A stretch of 64,000 nt of DNA. It comes from Microbacterium invictum (GTDB lineage: Bacteria; Actinomycetota; Actinomycetes; Actinomycetales; Microbacteriaceae). The notes beneath the pieces are model-generated. The model made no database searches. It was not told where the DNA came from and saw nothing but the letters and a program-made list of their open reading frames with translations. How positions within the stretch are numbered: position 1 is the first letter of the stretch; the number at the start of each line of letters is the position of its first letter. The stretch spans positions 2,294,001 through 2,358,000 of the forward strand of contig NZ_JACIFH010000001.1 of the NCBI RefSeq assembly GCF_014197265.1, written 5' to 3'. Both the position numbers and the translations under genes were made by a program. Positions 60,650 through 64,000 of the stretch are shown one piece after another.

Positions 60650-62755
60650 TCACTTCTTCTTCAGTGACTTCTCCGAGACCGGGGCATCGCCTGCCTCGGC
60701 CCGGGCGGCGAAGTAGGCCCGAGCCTCGTCCTGGCGCTCGCGCTCACCGCCGAGCGCGATGGGCGCACGGACGTGCTCGGGCTCGAATCCGAAGGCGTCG
60801 ACGAGGTCCTGCGCGTGCGGGCGCAGCCGCGCGCCGAGCCGGTCGATGTACCGCGAGACGGCCGCGGCGCGCTGGGTCGAAAGGCGCCCGTTGATCAGGT
60901 ACCAGGCCAGGTGGTTCTCGATCAGGTGCAGCCCGAAAAGGTCGCGCAGCCAGATCAGCACCTGCCGGGTGTCATCGTCCTCGATGGCGTTGACGCCGTC
61001 GGTGAAGGCCTCCCATTGCAGCAGTTGGCCGTGCGCGCGGGCGGCTTCGATGAGTTCGGTCTGGTGCTCGTTGAACAGCGCCGCGGCATCGGCGGCGGGG
61101 AGCTTGGATGCCGGGCGCACCGCCCCCGCGATGTCGGAGACCATCTGCTCGACGCGCCCCGCGAGCAGTTCGTGCTGCTGGTCGGCGCGCAGTCCGAGCT
61201 CGACCGAACGAGCGGTGGAGCCCAGGTCCGCCACCGCCTGCCCGAACTGCCGGAGCCCCGCGCCGTGGAAGATCTTGCCCGCGGTCTGGCCGAGGGCGAA
61301 CTTGGCCAGCTTCGCGGCATCCGCCCCCTTGAACTGCTTTGCGAAGTCCGACAGCAGCCGCTTTCCGACCAGCTGCAGCAGGACGTTGTTGTCGCCCTCG
61401 AAGGTGACGTAGACGTCGAGGTCGCTGCGCAGCCCGGTGAACCGGTTCTCGGCGATGAAGCCGGCGCCGCCGCATGCTTCACGGGCTTCCTGGATGGTAT
61501 CGAGCGCGTTCCAGGTCGACAGCGGCTTGAGCGCTGCGGCGAGGGTTTCGAGATCTTCGCGCTCGGCCGGCGTGTCGTGGGTGCCGCCGAAGACGCCGTC
61601 GAACTTGCGCAGCAGCTCGTCGTGAGAGAAAAACTGCGCGTAGGTCTGTGCGAGGCGCGGCAGCAGGCGGCGCTGGTGCTTGCCGTAGTCGAGCAGCACG
61701 ACCTCCTCGGTGCCGGCACCCGAGTCGAACTGGCGGCGCTGGTTGCCGTACGTGATCGCGATGTGCAGCGCCAGGGCGGTGGCCGTGGTCGAGGCGCCGT
61801 CGAGCGACACGCGACCTTGAACCAGGGCGCCGAGCATCGTGAAGAACCGGCGGCCGGGGCTGGCGATGTCGCTCGAATAGGTGCCGTCGGCGGCGACATC
61901 GCCGTACCGGTTGAGCAGGTTGAACCGCGGGATGCGCACGTGGTCGAACGCGAGACGACCGTTGTCGATGCCGTTGAGACCGCCCTTGACGCCGTCGTCC
62001 TCGCTGGTGATGCCCGGCAGGTTCTGTCCGTTCTCGTCGCGGATCGGCACGAAGAAGCAGTGCACGCCGTAGTTGACACCGCCGGTGATCAGCTGAGCGA
62101 ACACCGTGGCCGCCCGGCCGTGCAGGGCCGCGTTGCCGAGGTACTCCTTGGTCGCCGCGCGGAACGGCGTGTGGATCACGAACTCCTCGGTCGCAGCGTC
62201 GTAGGTGGCCGTGGTGCCGAGGGCGGCGACGTCGGAGCCGTGGCCCATCTCGGTCATCGCGAATGCGCCCGGCAGGTCCATGTTCATGACGTCGCGCAGC
62301 CACGCCTCGTGGTGCTGGGCGGTGCCCAGCTGGTGGATGGCCGAGCCGAACAGGCCCCACTGCACGCCGCCCTTGATCTGCATGCTGGGGTCGGCCAGCA
62401 CCAGTTCTTCGAAGCCGGCGAGGTTCGCACCGTCGTTGGCCTGGCCGCCGTACTCCTTCGGGTAGGCGCGGCCGGAGGCGCCCTTCTCGGCGAGGAGCCG
62501 CAGCTGGCTGAGGGTGCGCTCGCGGTGCTCGGCCATCGGCTGGCCTTCGACACGCCAGAACACCGGGTCCTTGATCATCTCGCGTGCCTCACGGCGGGTG
62601 GCGGCCCACGTTCCCAGCAGCAGATCGGTCACAGCCGGGATGTCGATGCGCGCCTCGTGCGCCTCGGCTGCGGTGTGCGCAGCGGTCGGGGCGCCGCCGG
62701 CGGGCGTGCGCTTGTTCATTGCGGGCTTCTTGGGGCGGACGACGGTGTCGGTCAT
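60650..62755 (-). CDS. Acyl-CoA oxidase/dehydrogenase family protein
   Basis: A 701-residue flavoprotein of acyl-CoA oxidase size. The start is ATG 62755 (MTDTVVRPKKP), with AAGGATG upstream, rather than the frame open further upstream. FAD-fold motifs: PGAFAMTEMGHGSDVAAL, FFVPIRDENG, and the central-domain LNGIDNGRLAFDHVRIPR. The C-terminal part carries ACGGAGFIAENRF and a long helical ACOX domain. It would catalyse the first step of beta-oxidation, passing electrons to oxygen if a true oxidase. It ends with a Lys-rich tail. Confidence 0.9.
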   Translation of the reverse strand: MTDTVVRPKKPAMNKRTPAGGAPTAAHTAAEAHEARIDIPAVTDLLLGTWAATRREAREMIKDPVFWRVEGQPMAEHRERTLSQLRLLAEKGASGRAYPKEYGGQANDGANLAGFEELVLADPSMQIKGGVQWGLFGSAIHQLGTAQHHEAWLRDVMNMDLPGAFAMTEMGHGSDVAALGTTATYDAATEEFVIHTPFRAATKEYLGNAALHGRAATVFAQLITGGVNYGVHCFFVPIRDENGQNLPGITSEDDGVKGGLNGIDNGRLAFDHVRIPRFNLLNRYGDVAADGTYSSDIASPGRRFFTMLGALVQGRVSLDGASTTATALALHIAITYGNQRRQFDSGAGTEEVVLLDYGKHQRRLLPRLAQTYAQFFSHDELLRKFDGVFGGTHDTPAEREDLETLAAALKPLSTWNALDTIQEAREACGGAGFIAENRFTGLRSDLDVYVTFEGDNNVLLQLVGKRLLSDFAKQFKGADAAKLAKFALGQTAGKIFHGAGLRQFGQAVADLGSTARSVELGLRADQQHELLAGRVEQMVSDIAGAVRPASKLPAADAAALFNEHQTELIEAARAHGQLLQWEAFTDGVNAIEDDDTRQVLIWLRDLFGLHLIENHLAWYLINGRLSTQRAAAVSRYIDRLGARLRPHAQDLVDAFGFEPEHVRAPIALGGERERQDEARAYFAARAEAGDAPVSEKSLKKK

Positions 62756-63078
62756 GGGGCGGCATCCTTCGCAGAGACGGACAGGGAAGTTCGGTATCGA
62801 CGGTAGGAGTTCTACAAGATGGCGCCAAGACGTATGGCGTGCTTCCACAATCGACGCGGTCCGATTCGCGTTGACGGGTTGTACACGACACACAGACCGC
62901 GCCGGTGACGGGTGGTCGCGGGCCGACGCCCGGCGGCCGGGTGCGGTATCGGGTCGGCCGTGTCTCGCCTCGTGCTCCGCCGGTCAGGCGGCGCGCCAGT
63001 GGGGTCTGGGGGTCCCATGCCCATTTCCAGGTCGCTTTGGAGACGAGGGCCACCGGTGGTGTGGTGCCGAGGTCGGAC
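62756..63078. other. Intergenic stretch between fhs and the acyl-CoA oxidase gene
   Basis: About 320 nt without a convincing gene. It must contain the acyl-CoA oxidase promoter (minus strand) and the fhs terminator. A small GC stem CCCGG/CCGGG near 62927 and the palindrome CCACCGGTGG near 63051 are the only structures seen. Confidence 0.4.
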
Positions 63079-64000
63079 TCAGAACAGACCGGTGATACGG
63101 CCGTCGTCGGTCACGTCGATCGACTCGGCAGCGGGCACCTGTGGCAAGCCGGGCATCGTCATGATCGTGCCGCACACCAGCACCACGAACTCGGCGCCGG
63201 CGGCCAGCCGCACTTCGCGGATGTCGACGTGGTGGCCCGTGGGAGCTCCGCGCAGGGCCACGTCGGTCGAGAACGAGTACTGCGTCTTGGCGATGCACAC
63301 CGGCAGGTGGCCGTACCCGTCCTGCTGCAGCCGCTTGAGCTGATCCCGCACCGCAGTGGATGCCGTGATGCCGGCCGCGCCGTAGATCTTGGTGGCGATG
63401 GCTTTGGCCTTGTCCCAGAGGGAGGCGTCGTCGGGGTATGTGAACTGCAGATCGGAGACCCCGGCATCCACCCCCTCATTCAATTCGGCGAGCACGGCAC
63501 GCGCGAGATCCTCGGCACCGGCCCCACCCTCGGTGAAGTGGCGGGCGGGCACCGCAGTGACGCCGAGCCGGGCTGCTCCTGCGATGAGCGCGTCGATCTC
63601 TGCCGGGGCGTCCTCGACGCGCTGGTTGATGGCCACGACGCAGGGTAGCCCGAACACCTCGCGCACGATGTGGATGTGCCGTTCGAGGTTCACGAGGCCG
63701 CGCTCGAGGGCGGGCACGTCCTCGGTCGCCAGGTCGGCGACGGCGACGCCGCCGTGGTACTTCATCGCTCGGACGGTGGCGACGATCACGGCGGCGCTGG
63801 GTCGTAGCCCCGAGGTACGGCAGAGGATGTCGACGAACTTCTCGGCCCCGAGATCGGCGCCGAATCCCGCCTCGGTGATCACGTAGTCGGCCAGGCGCAG
63901 CGCCGACCCTGTCGCCATGAGCGAGTTGCAGCCGTGGGCGATGTTCGCGAACGGGCCGCCGTGGACGAACGCGGGCGTGTGCTCCAGGGTCTGCACGAGG
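63079..64000 (-). CDS. fhs: Formate-tetrahydrofolate ligase, 3' part
   Basis: The C-terminal ~307 residues of an enzyme normally about 555 residues long; the 5' part lies beyond the window. It makes 10-formyl-THF from formate, ATP and THF. Recognisable segments are [49 protein letters not shown] and the C-terminal [19 protein letters not shown]. Normal stop at 63079-63081 (TGA). Confidence 0.95.
   Translation of the reverse strand, partial: LVQTLEHTPAFVHGGPFANIAHGCNSLMATGSALRLADYVITEAGFGADLGAEKFVDILCRTSGLRPSAAVIVATVRAMKYHGGVAVADLATEDVPALERGLVNLERHIHIVREVFGLPCVVAINQRVEDAPAEIDALIAGAARLGVTAVPARHFTEGGAGAEDLARAVLAELNEGVDAGVSDLQFTYPDDASLWDKAKAIATKIYGAAGITASTAVRDQLKRLQQDGYGHLPVCIAKTQYSFSTDVALRGAPTGHHVDIREVRLAAGAEFVVLVCGTIMTMPGLPQVPAAESIDVTDDGRITGLF

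Overview
The window is high-GC actinobacterial DNA, most likely from a Microbacteriaceae member such as Microbacterium. That assignment is an inference from base composition, overlapping start/stop junctions, leaderless-looking promoters and gene content. No rRNA, tRNA or CRISPR array was recognised. The window splits near 28 kb into an accessory metal/sulfur island (1 to about 28000) and a chromosome-core-like half (about 28000 to 64000).

Island. The left edge holds the end of a CPC-type Cu(I) ATPase (CopA) and a complete His-rich CPH-type ATPase (CopB). They are followed by a DUF6153 membrane protein, a DUF305 lipoprotein, a BNR-repeat lipoprotein and a second DUF6153-like protein. A strong hairpin separates these from a tightly overlapping operon for envelope redox work and lipoprotein maturation: TlpA-like thioredoxin, CcdA, ResB, DsbA-like protein, Lnt, CcsB/ResC and LspA, with a convergent VKOR. 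Next is a CmtR-type Cd/Pb sensor overlapping a CadD exporter. A Tn552-like transposon (about 16087-21349) follows: AAA ATPase, DDE transposase, frameshifted resolvase, and a cargo of MerR, a small thioredoxin-like protein and a MerA-like flavoprotein. It has inverted-repeat ends and flanking direct repeats. Right of it lies a persulfide-defence locus: a MarR gene with an in-frame stop and a CsoR/CstR repressor, divergent from two small Cys-rich proteins, thioredoxin, a CstB-like persulfide dioxygenase-rhodanese, a TauE-type exporter and DUF4395. A TetR / YkoE-like / siderophore-interacting trio follows a truncated lipoprotein gene that may mark a recombination scar.

Core half. It starts with CinA-like amidase, GT2-GtrA glycosyltransferase, glutaredoxin-like protein, MFS transporter, aldehyde dehydrogenase, DEAD-box helicase, proline iminopeptidase, zinc metallopeptidase, CPA1 antiporter and a resolvase-fold protein. 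Four 84-bp tandem repeats separate these from a nine-gene minus-strand operon (56870 down to 39964): giant surface protein (2020 aa, Ig-like and FN3 repeats), MoxR ATPase, DUF58, transglutaminase-like membrane protein, RDD-FHA protein, PP2C phosphatase, FHA protein, Ser/Thr kinase and FHA-winged-helix protein. Eight of the nine genes are joined by 1-4 nt overlaps. The set resembles the kinase/FN3/AAA (PFNA) cluster described in bifidobacteria. The window ends with a UvrA-like ATPase, an orphan PIN protein, 3-methyladenine glycosylase I, an acyl-CoA oxidase and the 3' part of formate-tetrahydrofolate ligase.

Best candidates for new biology: the kinase/phosphatase/FHA/surface-protein operon with its apparently Cys-less transglutaminase, the copper module linked to dedicated lipoprotein-maturation genes, the paired small Cys-rich proteins in the persulfide locus, and the transposon cargo encoding a MerA-like enzyme without the terminal vicinal Cys pair.
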